This document shows positions 29,031 to 37,363 of a DNA stretch of 64,000 nucleotides, in pieces; position 1 is the first letter of the stretch; the number at the start of each line of letters is the position of its first letter. Source of the DNA: Helicobacter rappini (lineage in GTDB: Bacteria; Campylobacterota; Campylobacteria; Campylobacterales; Helicobacteraceae); NCBI RefSeq assembly GCF_900198625.1, contig NZ_FZPK01000040.1:1-64000 (forward strand), written 5' to 3'. The position numbers were made by a program, and so were the translations under genes. Under the pieces are notes generated by a model. The model did no database searches and was not told the origin of the DNA. It saw only the letters and a program-made list of their open reading frames with translations.

Positions 29031-30107
29031 TTATTGTTTGTCAAACTGCTCTTTTAAAAAGCTAACAAGTCTATCTGCCGCTGCCACGCCGCCACTCTCT
29101 CTAATCTTAGATTCTAGTGTGGAGTTGTAGTTTGTGTTTGTGTTTATATCATAGACCACAATATCCCCACTCACACTCTCAATAAACTCAATCCCTGCCA
29201 CAGCGATATTATGCACTGCTAAAAACTGCTCCAAACACCGCACAATAGGGCTGACAAAATCTATCTCTTTCCGCAAACTAAACTTATCCCCAACGCCCAC
29301 TTCACACGCCGCCCCAGCAAGAGCAGGTCGCTTTGTAGATTCTGCTTTAGAATTTGCCGACTTAGAATCCCTACTAGAATCCACTTTAGAATCTAAAGAA
29401 TCTATTTGACACGCATCAGCTGGGCATAGCTCAAATGCCCCATTGCTTGTATCCACTCGCACCGCATAATGAAACTTCCCGCCGATAAACTCACATCGCG
29501 TAATAAACGCTTCCCTAGATTCTACATACTCTTGCAAAAGCGTAATGCCATCAATTGGCAGCTCAAAATCGCTAGAATCCACATAGCCCCTAAACTCATT
29601 TATATTTTCAAAAAGTCGCACACCTAAGCCCTTGCCGCCTTGATTATGCTTTGTGATAAAGGGCTTGTTACCTAGCTTTTTGGTAAAGCTATTCGCTACA
29701 TCTAGCAAACTTTTTTTCCCAAATACCGCAAGTGTTTTTGGTGTTTTAAAATCCACGCCTTGAGACTTAAAAAAGGATTCTAAAAACAAAGCCTGTTTAA
29801 CCTTGCTGACCTCAAGCTCTAGCACAGAGCTGCCATTTATCACGCAACGCCCATAGCTTTCTAGCCACGCTAACAACGCACGACCATATTCCTTAGAAAA
29901 GGCATTATCACGCGTATGACTTGAGGCACTAAGCCTACTCCAAAACACCCCATTTGGTGGGATAGAATCTAGAGTGATCCCCCCTTGTGTCAAAAGGATT
30001 TCATTAAATCTCACCCCAGCCCTATCAAATGCCTCTTTAAAAGGCGGTATCCACTCGGGATTTTCGTGGATTATGTAAATGCCTTGCGGCAGTGAATCAT
30101 ATAACAT
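29031..30107 (-). CDS. ATP-grasp ligase, RimK/glutathione-synthase-like
   Basis: 358 residues. ATG 30107 was chosen because AAGGAG lies 8 bases upstream; it overlaps the stop of the upstream monooxygenase by 11 bases, showing translational coupling. ATP-grasp signs: a central KPFITKHNQGGKGLGVRLF phosphate-binding loop, LLQEYVESREAFITRCEFIGGKFHYAVRV, and the metal site VVYDINTNTNYNS. The family forms amide bonds between an acyl-phosphate and an amine. A Ser/Asp/Lys-rich insert of about 30 residues near 235-265, encoded by AGAATC words, interrupts the fold after CPADACQID. Its place between two C-S-type monooxygenases suggests it activates or ligates the same small molecule; the substrate is unknown. 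Confidence 0.8.
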   Translation of the reverse strand: MLYDSLPQGIYIIHENPEWIPPFKEAFDRAGVRFNEILLTQGGITLDSIPPNGVFWSRLSASSHTRDNAFSKEYGRALLAWLESYGRCVINGSSVLELEVSKVKQALFLESFFKSQGVDFKTPKTLAVFGKKSLLDVANSFTKKLGNKPFITKHNQGGKGLGVRLFENINEFRGYVDSSDFELPIDGITLLQEYVESREAFITRCEFIGGKFHYAVRVDTSNGAFELCPADACQIDSLDSKVDSSRDSKSANSKAESTKRPALAGAACEVGVGDKFSLRKEIDFVSPIVRCLEQFLAVHNIAVAGIEFIESVSGDIVVYDINTNTNYNSTLESKIRESGGVAAADRLVSFLKEQFDKQ

Positions 30108-31545
30108 AGTCTTGCTCCTTATTGTGTTTAAATCGCCCTGTGTTCGCATAATCATTGATTGTGCTTTTAGCCCCGCCCACACGATAGCGTGAAGCGATAT
30201 GACTAGAATCTAGCCTATCGCCCTTGCCAAAGAGCTTGTGCCGCAGTGAGCCTTGTGCGTATTCTCTTTTATACACGCCGCGATTTTGAAGCTCTGGCAC
30301 GATGAAACGCACGACATCTTCAAAGCTCCCGGGCGTTGTCGCATAGGCTAGATTAAAGCCATCAGCATCGCTATATGCGATCACTTCTTGTAAAATATCG
30401 CAAACTTGCGATGGTGAGCCTACAAACTTTGGTCCTTGACAGCCTAGCCCTGTGAGCTTTAGCAAGTCTTTTAGTCGCCACTCCTTGCCAGATTCTGTCG
30501 TGGAGTTACTCAAGGCTTCTACTTGTGCGACTATGGCGTTTGATTTAATGTTGCTTAATGGATCTTCTAAGTCATAGCGGCTTAAATCCACGCCAAGCCA
30601 ACCAGAATTTATCACTAAAGAGCCTTCCTTGCTAGAGTAACTAAGCAAGTCATTATACTTAGCCTGTGCTAGATTCTCATTCTCATCAGTGATAATGGTA
30701 GCTAGAATGTAGATTTTGGCACTATATGGATCGCGTCCGGCTTGTATCAAAGCTTCTCGCACTTGTTTGACGGCGATTTTAGCGTATTCCTTTGTAGGAG
30801 GGGCTATGAAAATAGCCTCTGCGTGAGTAGCGGCAAACTGCCTACCACGCGTAGAATTCCCCGCTTGAAATAGCACCGGTGTGCGTTGGATACTTGGCTC
30901 ACACAGATGAATGCCCGGGACATCAAAGTATTTGCCGTGATGTCCTATGTGATGGATTTTATTTGGATCGGCAAAGTCCCCACTCTCCCTATCTAAAATC
31001 ACCGCAGAATCTTCCCAGCTACCCTCTAGTAGCTTATAAATCACTTCCATATATTCATCAGCCACATCGTAGCGTTCATTGTGCGGCAGCTCACTTGAGC
31101 CCATATTTTTATTTGCACTTGGTAGATAGCCTGTAACGATGTTCCAGCCGATCCTGCCCTTTGTAAGATGATCAAGTGTGCTAAGGCGTCTAGCAAAGGG
31201 ATAGGGATGCTCAAAAGGCACGCCAGCAGTTACCCCAAAGCCTATGTGCTTAGTAACTGCCGCACCAATCACGGCAAGTTGTGTGGGGTCATTGACAGGC
31301 ACTTGCAGGGCAGTCTTTAACGCCCCACAATCATTGCCCCCATAAATATCATACACGCCCAGCACATCAGCGATAAACACCGCGTCAAACAGCCCCTTTT
31401 CAGCGATTTGTGCGATATTCTGCCAATATTCAATGTCTTTATATTTTAGGGCTTGGTCGTTTGGATACCGCCACAGCCCCGGACTTAAATGCGAAATACA
31501 ATTCATTTCAAAAGCATTAAAGCTAATTTGTTTTGTTAATCCCAT
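30097..31545 (-). CDS. FMN-dependent LLM monooxygenase, NtaA/SnaA/DszA-like
   Basis: 482 residues. Seen: ISFNAFEMNCISHLSPGLWRYP, FDAVFIADVLGVYD, GFGVTAGVPFEHPYPFARRLSTLDHLTKGRIGWNIVTGYLPSA and TPVLFQAGNSTRGRQFAATHAEAIF, the conserved run of the NtaA/SnaA/DszA group (nitrilotriacetate, pristinamycin and dibenzothiophene-sulfone monooxygenases). Oxidises a substrate with O2 and reduced FMN supplied by a separate reductase, none of which is nearby. First gene of the operon; the stop codon overlaps the ATP-grasp start. The AT-rich upstream region (31546-31830) should hold the promoter. GC content is higher than its surroundings, consistent with acquisition. Confidence 0.88.
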   Translation of the reverse strand: MGLTKQISFNAFEMNCISHLSPGLWRYPNDQALKYKDIEYWQNIAQIAEKGLFDAVFIADVLGVYDIYGGNDCGALKTALQVPVNDPTQLAVIGAAVTKHIGFGVTAGVPFEHPYPFARRLSTLDHLTKGRIGWNIVTGYLPSANKNMGSSELPHNERYDVADEYMEVIYKLLEGSWEDSAVILDRESGDFADPNKIHHIGHHGKYFDVPGIHLCEPSIQRTPVLFQAGNSTRGRQFAATHAEAIFIAPPTKEYAKIAVKQVREALIQAGRDPYSAKIYILATIITDENENLAQAKYNDLLSYSSKEGSLVINSGWLGVDLSRYDLEDPLSNIKSNAIVAQVEALSNSTTESGKEWRLKDLLKLTGLGCQGPKFVGSPSQVCDILQEVIAYSDADGFNLAYATTPGSFEDVVRFIVPELQNRGVYKREYAQGSLRHKLFGKGDRLDSSHIASRYRVGGAKSTINDYANTGRFKHNKEQDYVI

Positions 31546-31829
31546 ATTGTTCTCCGTTTTGGAATCTTGTGTTGTGATTTATAAATCGCATTATATCAGT
31601 AAATTTTTAAAAATACAATATGTAATTTTAATTTTTTACATTTTTTTAAACTTTTTTATAGATAAACTATAATATATAATTATTAAATAGCCATTTTTAT
31701 AATTAAAATTACATAAAATATAGTTTTATACTTATTTTATTGTAATAAATAGTAGGCTATAAAACTCTGCTGATAATACAAAGACATAGAATCTAAATCG
31801 ATATAAGAGATTTCAGAAACTCGTAACTA
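31546..31829. other. AT-rich divergent promoter region
   Basis: No gene. It separates the leftward monooxygenase operon from the rightward GT9 gene. 31600-31760 is extremely AT-rich with long A and T runs, as expected for divergent promoters; no operator or riboswitch was recognised. Confidence 0.45.
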
Positions 31830-31838
31830 TGCTATAAT
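31830..31838 (+). promoter_or_regulatory. Extended -10 promoter for the GT9 gene
   Basis: TGCTATAAT, about 49 bases upstream of the GT9 start. Matches the Helicobacter extended -10 pattern. Confidence 0.6.
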
Positions 31839-31886
31839 CTTGCTTTTAAAAATATGATACGAAAAGTTTAAGTGCAGGGAAATTAC

Positions 31887-32909
31887 ATGAAGGTTGGCTA
31901 TATACATTTTTATGGTTTAGGTGATAATATTTTCGCACTTGAGCCACTTTTTGCATTAAAAGCAATATTTAAGTGCGAAGTAATTGTCTTTGGTAATGCG
32001 ATTATGAAAAATCTATTACTACATTGTGATTTTGTGGATTTTGTGCATGATATACAAGGTGATATTGCAAGTCATATTGATGTATTTAACTCATATCATC
32101 TTGATTATGCGATTCTTACAAATTGTAAGCGGTGTTATCTCTATCCCCTGCAAGCAAGCAATGTTAAAACAATTATTACAACTACAAAGATACCTAGTCT
32201 CTTTTCCATGCGTTGCAAGACTATCCCCATGCATCTTTTACCAAAATATCGCAACATGACACGATATGAGCAGGGTCTAAGCTATGTGCGAAAAATCAAT
32301 CCAAAGTTATTTGACACAAAAATAAAGACAATCTGTCTTAATAATGCGAAAGTAAAAACTACACAGGAACAAAAAGAAAAGGTAAAATCTTTTATTGCTA
32401 ATCATGCAAAAACGAGGGGGGGGGGGGGTAATTCTAAACTCATTTTAATTAATCCCTTTAGTCATACAGCCACACATACGCTTCCTTTAGAATCTTACAT
32501 AGAGATTATAGCCCATATTAGCAATATGCAAAATTGTATCCCAGTCGTTGCCACCTATCCACAAATACATGACTACTTTTTAGAAGCACTATCTACATGG
32601 AAAAATGAAACCAAGCAAGAAATTTCAAATCTTATTATCTTTCAAAATGATGATGATATATTAAATCTTGCTGCATTGATAGAAGAAATGGATTATGTCA
32701 TTAGCCCAAGCACAGGCACAATACATCTTGCTTCAAATCTAGGCGTGCCAACAATAGGATTATTTTCAGCGTATGACACAAAGAAATGGGGGACAAAGAG
32801 TAAGCAATATGTGATTTTACCTTATGAAAAAACGCAAATGAATGAAAATGATATACAACAGGCTATAACACAAACATTGCATATATTGCAAGACAATATT
32901 AGGAATTAA
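31887..32909 (+). CDS. Glycosyltransferase family 9 (heptosyltransferase-like), phase-variable, ON
   Basis: 340 residues. ATG 31887 was chosen over GTG 31872 because AGGGA precedes it. GT9 signs: N-terminal GYIHFYGLGDNIFALEPL, ILINPFSHTATHTLPLESY and the C-terminal donor site YVISPSTGTIHLASNLGVPTIGLFS. Adds heptose or a related sugar to LPS core. A run of 13 G (32416-32428) lies mid-gene and encodes RGGGG; with 13 the frame is intact, so the gene is ON here. Gain or loss of one G would truncate it at about residue 180. The tract falls between the two Rossmann domains, where Gly residues are tolerated. Confidence 0.88.
   Translation: MKVGYIHFYGLGDNIFALEPLFALKAIFKCEVIVFGNAIMKNLLLHCDFVDFVHDIQGDIASHIDVFNSYHLDYAILTNCKRCYLYPLQASNVKTIITTTKIPSLFSMRCKTIPMHLLPKYRNMTRYEQGLSYVRKINPKLFDTKIKTICLNNAKVKTTQEQKEKVKSFIANHAKTRGGGGNSKLILINPFSHTATHTLPLESYIEIIAHISNMQNCIPVVATYPQIHDYFLEALSTWKNETKQEISNLIIFQNDDDILNLAALIEEMDYVISPSTGTIHLASNLGVPTIGLFSAYDTKKWGTKSKQYVILPYEKTQMNENDIQQAITQTLHILQDNIRN
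32416..32428 (+). repeat. Poly-G13 phase-variation tract in the GT9 gene
   Basis: Thirteen consecutive G within the coding frame. Such tracts in Helicobacter and Campylobacter change length by slipped-strand mispairing. Length 13 keeps the frame open; 10 and 16 would too. Confidence 0.9.
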
Positions 32910-33285
32910 TAATAAAATGTAGTTATGTTTTATTAAAAAAGTTTTAGCATAGAATCTACGAGAGAAAGCATAAATTTTTCTAGATTCTTTAAGTCTTTAT
33001 GCAATTCTACATACAAAAAAGCTTATTTTATAACTTTATAAATCATAAAGATTCAATACAAAGCCAGATTAAAATACAAGTAGAGTTTATAGAATCTCTA
33101 AAAAGATTCTAAGTGTAACATTACAAAAAAGCTTAATAGCAGAATCTAAAATATAGCTTTAATAGCCAAAACAGATTCAATATAAAATAAGATTCAAAGC
33201 GACAATAAATCTTTAAAACTACAAAACAAACCTTAACAACCACATCAAAATACCAACAGAATCTTTATAAAGATTCCATATAAAA
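32910..33285. other. 376-base gap between convergent GT9 and glmS genes
   Basis: No ORF. Contains many AGAATCT/AGATTCT words, including the perfect inverted pair at 33092-33111 (AGAATCT-6 bases-AGATTCT), and an AT-only inverted repeat at 32910-32935 (TAATAAAA/TTTTATTA). Either hairpin might terminate one of the convergent transcripts. Confidence 0.5.
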
Positions 33286-35082
33286 TCATTCAACCGTAAC
33301 GCTTTTAGCTAGATTTCGTGGCATATCCACATCATTATTAAGCCGCACTGCTATCTCTAATGCTAAAAGCTGCAAGACAACCATCATGGAGAAAAACTCT
33401 TCCATATAGCTTTCAAATTGCGGAATCTTTACGATATCATCAGCGAGTTCAAAATCAATGGGACTAATCGCACAGATTGTAGAATCTCTTGCAATGAGTT
33501 CTTCTACATTGCTTTTATTTTTTTCATATAATAAATTCTTAGGCATAAGTGCAAGAGTGAATAACTCACTATCAGCAAGGGCTATAGGACCATGCTTCAT
33601 TTCCCCACTAGGATAACCCTCTGCGTGTAGATAGCTAATCTCTTTTAGCTTCAAAGCCCCCTCTAATGCGAGTGGATAGAAAATATCCCTACCGATAAAG
33701 AAAAAGCCATGTCCATGCAAATATCGCTTTGATAATCGCTTGATTTTTTCATGCAGATTCTGGTTTATATGTGTAGCACTTCTTGCATGTAGCATAGCCC
33801 TTGTCTCACTCTTTAAGCCAACAGAATCTATACAGCCCCTTTTGTATCCAAGCAACACTGAAAAGATCCATAGCACCATAACTTGTGTCGCAAATGCCTT
33901 TGTGCTTGCCACGCCTTTTTCTGTCCCAGCTCTTGTAAGCAGACAATAATCAGCTAAACGCACCATCGAGCTATTATCCACATTGCATATCACAAGTGTT
34001 TTTAAGCCTTTTTCTTTCGCAAGTTTTAGGGCTTGAAGTGTATCAGCAGTCTCACCACTTTGTGAGATAACGATAAAAAGCTCATCAGATTCTAACATAG
34101 GCTTTGCATAGCGAAACTCACTTGCAATATGCGTTGTCGTGCGGATTTTCGCTTTTCTCTCTAAGAGATATTTACCAACTAATGCACTATGATAGCTTGT
34201 CCCACACGCACAAATCGCAATGCTTTTAAAGGCATTAAAAAAGTTAGAATCTAGCTCTTCAAAACACACGCTCCCCTCACTCACTCGCCCCACCATTGTC
34301 TCAAGCAAAACGCTTTCTTGCTCGTATATCTCTTTTTCCATGAAATAGCGATAACCATCTTTTTGTGCCTTCTCTTTACTCGCATTAAAGGGCTTTATCT
34401 CATACTTTAAGTTTTGTATTTCATCTACACTAATGCTTCCATACACCCCATCATCAAGGTAAATCACACTATCTATAAGCCCTATGAGTGCTGCATCACT
34501 ACTTGCAAAAAAGACTTCATTAGGATTATTTTTATTAAAGCCGATTAGAAGTGGGGAGTGCTTTTTCGCATAAAAGATTCTATTAGAATCTAGTTTTGTG
34601 ATAAGTAGAATCGCAAAAGAGCCTTGCAATCGCTTAATCGTTGCTTCAAAAGCTTCCTTTGGCGAGAGCGTTTGCGTATAAGATTCAAATAAATGCACGA
34701 TTGCTTCTGTATCTGTTTGACTTTGAAATTGCACGCCTTTTGCTTGTAACTCTTCTTTTAATTCCTTATAATTTTCAATGATTCCATTATGGATAATCGC
34801 GCTTTGTGTGCCACTATGCGGGTGTGCGTTGCATTCTGTTGGTTTGCCATGCGTAGCCCAACGCGTATGCCCTATGGCTAGTCCATAGCCCTCAAATGAT
34901 ATGTTTTGTAGCTTCTCACTCAAATTCTCTAGCTTTCCTACCGCACGAAAGGACTGAATCTTTTCATTTTGCAAAACCGCCATACCAGCACTATCATACC
35001 CACGATACTCTAGCTCTTTTAAACCATTTAAAATCACACTTTTTTTATCTCTATCACCGATATATCCAACGATACCACACAT
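33286..35082 (-). CDS. glmS: Glutamine--fructose-6-phosphate aminotransferase
   Basis: 598 residues. Makes glucosamine-6-phosphate, the entry to peptidoglycan and LPS amino sugars. N-terminal glutaminase with catalytic Cys2 (MCGIVGYIG), GHTRWATHGKP and HNGIIENY; then two SIS sugar-isomerase domains (ICACGTSYHSALVGKYLLE, SQSGETADTLQALKLAK, GYPSGEMKHGPIALAD) and the canonical end PRNLAKSVTVE. Length normal. No glmS ribozyme was recognised upstream. Convergent with the GT9 gene. Confidence 0.96.
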   Translation of the reverse strand: MCGIVGYIGDRDKKSVILNGLKELEYRGYDSAGMAVLQNEKIQSFRAVGKLENLSEKLQNISFEGYGLAIGHTRWATHGKPTECNAHPHSGTQSAIIHNGIIENYKELKEELQAKGVQFQSQTDTEAIVHLFESYTQTLSPKEAFEATIKRLQGSFAILLITKLDSNRIFYAKKHSPLLIGFNKNNPNEVFFASSDAALIGLIDSVIYLDDGVYGSISVDEIQNLKYEIKPFNASKEKAQKDGYRYFMEKEIYEQESVLLETMVGRVSEGSVCFEELDSNFFNAFKSIAICACGTSYHSALVGKYLLERKAKIRTTTHIASEFRYAKPMLESDELFIVISQSGETADTLQALKLAKEKGLKTLVICNVDNSSMVRLADYCLLTRAGTEKGVASTKAFATQVMVLWIFSVLLGYKRGCIDSVGLKSETRAMLHARSATHINQNLHEKIKRLSKRYLHGHGFFFIGRDIFYPLALEGALKLKEISYLHAEGYPSGEMKHGPIALADSELFTLALMPKNLLYEKNKSNVEELIARDSTICAISPIDFELADDIVKIPQFESYMEEFFSMMVVLQLLALEIAVRLNNDVDMPRNLAKSVTVE

Positions 35083-35431
35083 TGCTAACTCCCTATAATA
35101 ATTATTTTTATAATACTACCCAATCTATTTCAACTCTGTTTTAATAGGCTATTGGTTTTAAATGCTTGTGCTGTATGTAATGCAACAATGCCATAAAATC
35201 TGGATTTTGCAGAAATTGCAGGTGTTATTATGGTTGTATTTCCAACTCGTTTGATTTTTAGCAACCTTGTTCACAAAGGTTAAACTATCGCGCTTAAGTT
35301 TGTGTAAAAAACTTATGAAAATAGATCGGTTTTTTGATTATGATAATATGTATATATCATAATTTATACAATCATCAACTACGTCTTGGTTGCTTATTCT
35401 GTATTTAACATAATTTTGTCTTTGTGCCAAC
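35083..35431. other. 349-base gap upstream of glmS with an AT palindrome
   Basis: No ORF. At 35337-35363 a perfect 9-base inverted repeat (ATTATGATA / TATCATAAT, 9-base spacer) could be an operator or a weak terminator for the methyltransferase-like gene to its right. The remaining sequence is unremarkable leader. Confidence 0.45.
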
Positions 35432-36114
35432 TTACTCATAATCATACCTTGATTTGTCATACATTGCAAGTAATCTTTGCGGGTCAATATTCTCTTTTAT
35501 TTTAAATTCTGCAAGAGTATCACAAGTATCCACAAAATCTAAAAATTCCACAACTTTGTGATAGTGTGGGCGATTATTAAAATCATGCACCAAGATTCTT
35601 GTATTTGCTTTACAATATATAATACTTGCAAGTATGCAGGCTACTCTAAATCTGCCATCAACAAACACCATACTAAAATCATTGCGATGGGTAAAAATCT
35701 GTTTAGAATAGTTAGGGAAACTCTCTCTTTTGTTTAACTCCAAAGGTACACCCCATGCACCAGTTTTACCTATATCAACATGAAAAAATGATAGTCTTTG
35801 CGTAGATAAATTTTGTTTTATCATATCCCATTCACTTAAATGTGCCAACCATTTCTTATCAGACTCTACACTTGTAATACGCATATTAGAATGCAAAAGA
35901 GCCAAAAAGGTTGAGCCACCGGAACCAAACTCAAGGTATTCACCCCCCCCCCCCCCACGATTTGATTATGCGTTTTAAAAGCGTTTTCTAAATATTCTCG
36001 TTCCATAGCAGACATTACTAAAGGAAAGTGCGTGGGGTGCATACTGCCTTTATCCTTTTCTATCATTTGCCTTTGTTTATACGCCTTTCTCTTCTTTCTA
36101 AAATAGCTCAACAT
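35432..36114 (-). pseudogene. Phase-variable class I SAM-methyltransferase-like gene, OFF
   Basis: Reads from ATG 36114 (AAAGGG upstream) for about 53 codons, then a run of 14 G (35943-35956 on the plus strand as C) puts it out of frame. The downstream frame begins GEYLEFGSGGSTFLALL, a SAM-binding motif I, and continues to 35432 with FFHVDIGKTGAWG and VFVDGRFRVACILASI. With 12 or 15 G the protein would be about 226-227 residues. The whole unit is 683 bases, two over a multiple of three, confirming the OFF state. Probably modifies a surface glycan, judging by its company and by the tract type. Not decayed: the two halves are otherwise intact. Confidence 0.8.
35943..35956 (-). repeat. Poly-G14 phase-variation tract (C on plus strand)
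   Basis: Fourteen C on the plus strand. The coding strand frame requires 12 or 15 G, so the gene is OFF at 14. Confidence 0.9.
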
Positions 36115-36157
36115 GGTATCCCTTTTTCTAAATTTATCAAATCAACCTAAAACTTTT

Positions 36158-37174
36158 TTACAACACCTCAATATCCGCAGCGATAGCCCCGCTTCGTTTC
36201 ATAGTTTCTAAGATAGACACAATGCTTTGTGGGCTTGCCCCAAGTCGCTGCAATGCCCTTACTACACTTGCAACAGTTGGTGTTTGCCCATTGCTACTTA
36301 GTGTGTTTGTCTGTGGGTCAAGTGTCATAGAATCTACTTTTGTGCTTTTATCATTTGTATCAAATTCATTAGTAATCTTTAGTGTTAAATCCCCATGAGT
36401 AAGCACGATGGGCTGCACGCTGATACTTAAGCCAGATACGATTGTGCCAGACTTTTCATCTATTACTATTTTCTCTCTAGCAGAGTAGGGGATATCTACT
36501 TCTTGGACTAAGGCTAGAAACTCAATCATGCTTAAATTATTTGGCTTATTAATCTTAATCGTTCTAGAATCTAGAGCAGTAGCGGAGTTATCCCCAAAGA
36601 CTTCATTGATCTTATTTTGCACTTTTATAGCGTTTTGAAAGTCTGATTTCTTAAGGCTTAGAGTCGTGCTTGACTGATTTGCAAGATTATAGATAACTTC
36701 CTTTTCAATCGTTGCCCCACCATTAATAGTCCCGCTCACAAGGCTATCGCCCTTACCTACACTAATAGCACCTTGGGCTACCGCATAAATCTGCCCATCA
36801 ACCGCATTTAGCGGTGTCATCACAAGTGTGCCACCTTGCAAGGACTTTGCATCCCCAATGCTAGAAATCTTTATATCGATTCTATCGCCCTGTCTTGCAA
36901 ATGGCGGTAGGGAAGCGGTTACCATGACTGCCGCGACATTTTTAGACTTAATATCATCGGCAGTAACCTTTACATTCATAGTCTCTAGCATGTTTGCCAT
37001 AGATTGTGCGGTAAATTTTGACCCGCCCTTATCGCCTGTGCCATTTAGCCCGATAACAATACCATAGCCCATAAGCTGGTTATCCCTCACACCAGCGATA
37101 TTTGTGAGATCGCCAATCTTTTCAGCCTGCAGCGCCGCAACAAAACATAATGCTAAGATAAGACTTCTAATCAT
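36158..37174 (-). CDS. flgI: Flagellar P-ring protein FlgI
   Basis: 338 residues. Periplasmic ring protein around the flagellar rod. ATG 37174 was chosen because AAAAGGAT lies just upstream; the frame opens at 37240. Signal peptide MIRSLILALCFVAALQAEKI. Conserved run: DLTNIAGVRDNQLMGYGIVIGLNGTGDKG, FAQ-less SMANML, NVAAVMVTASLPPFARQGDRIDI, SIGDAKSLQGGTLVMTPL and C-terminal VVRALQRLGASPQSIVSILETMKRSGAI. Length normal. Stands alone with alaS divergent to the right. Confidence 0.95.
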   Translation of the reverse strand: MIRSLILALCFVAALQAEKIGDLTNIAGVRDNQLMGYGIVIGLNGTGDKGGSKFTAQSMANMLETMNVKVTADDIKSKNVAAVMVTASLPPFARQGDRIDIKISSIGDAKSLQGGTLVMTPLNAVDGQIYAVAQGAISVGKGDSLVSGTINGGATIEKEVIYNLANQSSTTLSLKKSDFQNAIKVQNKINEVFGDNSATALDSRTIKINKPNNLSMIEFLALVQEVDIPYSAREKIVIDEKSGTIVSGLSISVQPIVLTHGDLTLKITNEFDTNDKSTKVDSMTLDPQTNTLSSNGQTPTVASVVRALQRLGASPQSIVSILETMKRSGAIAADIEVL

Positions 37175-37319
37175 ATAAATCCTTTTAATGTAAAAAATCC
37201 TTTTGTCATTGTAGCACAAACCTATCCACAATAAACACACTCAAAGCAAAAGCAATACCATAGCCAATAACATTTTACATTAAGCGTATTTTTTGTAAAT
37301 AAAGCACACATAAAAATAA

Positions 37320-37327
37320 TGTATAAT
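37320..37327 (+). promoter_or_regulatory. Extended -10 promoter for alaS and downstream R-M genes
   Basis: TGTATAAT, about 37 bases before the alaS start. No other obvious promoter precedes the R-M genes, which overlap alaS. Confidence 0.55.
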
Positions 37328-37363
37328 GCAAAGCAAAATACCCAAAAATCAAGGAATACATAT

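Noticed and set aside
35083..35285. glmS ribozyme
   Set aside because: None of the conserved ribozyme core could be recognised upstream of glmS; not expected in this phylum.
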